64,000 nucleotides of DNA from GCA-020343675 sp964462945 (GTDB lineage: Bacteria > Planctomycetota > Phycisphaerae > Sedimentisphaerales > Anaerobacaceae): NCBI GenBank assembly GCA_964462945.1, contig CAYWZW010000003.1:108852-172851 (forward strand), written 5' to 3'. The notes beneath the pieces are model-generated. The model saw only the letters and a list, made by a program, of their open reading frames with translations, was not told the origin of the DNA and did not search any database. How positions within the stretch are numbered: the first letter of the stretch is position 1; every line of letters starts with the position of its first letter. Both the position numbers and the translations under genes were made by a program. Positions 63,422-64,000 of the stretch are shown here, one piece after another.

Positions 63422-64000
63422 GGCTGCTCACCTGTTCAGGACGAAAAGACAAGTTACGCTGGCCCGCCTGGCCATTCGCCTTTTAGGACTCGGCAACCGC
63501 GACCGCATAATGCCCAAGACATATACCTGTCAAAATTAGGGGTATCTGCCGAAGGTAATCAGCAGATATCTCGAAGGCCGCCGGTCTGTTGCACCTCAGA
63601 GCATATCTAAGACGACTACGAGGTGCTGTCTTATGCGAATTCTCCTGTTATCTCCCCAAGCGGGCCTGCCCACAAGCAGGATAAAAGGCGGACGTCCAAA
63701 ACCTTGGATTGGAAGCCCGCAGGCCGACGTGTTTCATGGATGCCTCACCCCCATTCTAAAGTATAGCCTATGCTGGCAACTATTGCAAACAGCTTCGGCC
63801 TTAATTCCGGCGGATGCGGCGGAATGGCTGTTTCTGCACACAATTGAGGTTTCTCACCGAGCGAGCCAGCGTTAGTCCTATAAGAACATCAAACACATCT
63901 TTTGACAGAATCCCGAACCATTTCGAGCAGAGCACTGAAAGGATAAAAATACGTAGATGTTCTCTATGTTTGAAAGAGCATTTTTTGACATTTCTTAACA
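63422..64000. other. last ~580 bp without a supported gene
   Basis: A few frames exist but none has a convincing ribosome site or protein-like composition. No repeat or RNA gene is seen. Confidence 0.5.

Noticed and set aside
63633..63875. 80-codon frame near the window end
   Set aside because: No ribosome site, no recognised pattern.
1..64000. CRISPR array or integrated prophage
   Set aside because: No regularly spaced repeats and no phage structural genes; the ORF6N gene alone is not evidence.

Overview
The window is a GC-rich bacterial chromosome segment that fits the Planctomycetota, probably a Phycisphaerae/Sedimentisphaerales-like anaerobe. The grounds are a HYExAFE-family protein, several prepilin-like proteins with H-X-G headers of the planctomycete type, a very long SecA, a BlaI/BlaR1 pair with a leucine-rich-repeat sensor, a secreted protein ending in a dockerin-like calcium repeat, and many secreted carbohydrate-active enzymes. 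This placement is inferred from gene content, not from a marker-gene tree.

Layout. 1-16 kb (+ strand mostly): secreted catabolism, with a D-aminoacylase-like amidohydrolase, a pectate-lyase-like beta-helix protein, an AT-rich CrtI-type oxidoreductase, a seven-repeat SBBP propeller, an HGSNAT-like acetyltransferase (-), a GH16 glucanase, BlaI plus BlaR1-LRR behind a good promoter with an inverted repeat, an alpha/beta hydrolase and a second beta-helix protein. 16-37 kb (mostly - strand): core functions, including a large prepilin-like protein with a membrane partner, tRNA-Pro(CGG), PriA, a CGGC protein, LhgO, a dockerin-tailed double nitroreductase, SecA, EF-P, RNase R, S20, a TPR protein, SHMT (+) and an MBL-fold hydrolase. 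Two dead gene ends lie here: the tail of a pruA-type dehydrogenase and of an N6-adenine restriction/methyltransferase. 37-41 kb: an MsbA-like exporter with a PDZ-like insertion and a GH130 phosphorylase.

41-49 kb is the accessory part. On the - strand it carries an ORF6N protein, a cytidine deaminase and, 5 bp further, a two-TM GAF-like protein. A duplicated ~70 bp promoter-like block sits upstream of both the ORF6N gene and the deaminase. Next comes a GH106-type gene bracketed by two copies of the 3' end of a membrane-protein gene, one of them a pseudogene. I consider the deaminase/TM-GAF pair the best candidate for an undescribed system.

49-55 kb is a tightly overlapping MacA-MacB(ATPase)-MacB(permease)-TolC efflux operon. 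55-64 kb holds a Dabb lipoprotein with a newly noticed 51-aa lipoprotein, two tandem Yip1-like membrane paralogues, HYExAFE, a CE1 esterase, YkgJ-HisS overlapping by 4 bp, two paralogous pseudopilin-like genes, and a small gene behind a G10 tract. Dispersed palindromic repeats occur between genes and also inside two coding sequences (priA and the GH106 gene).
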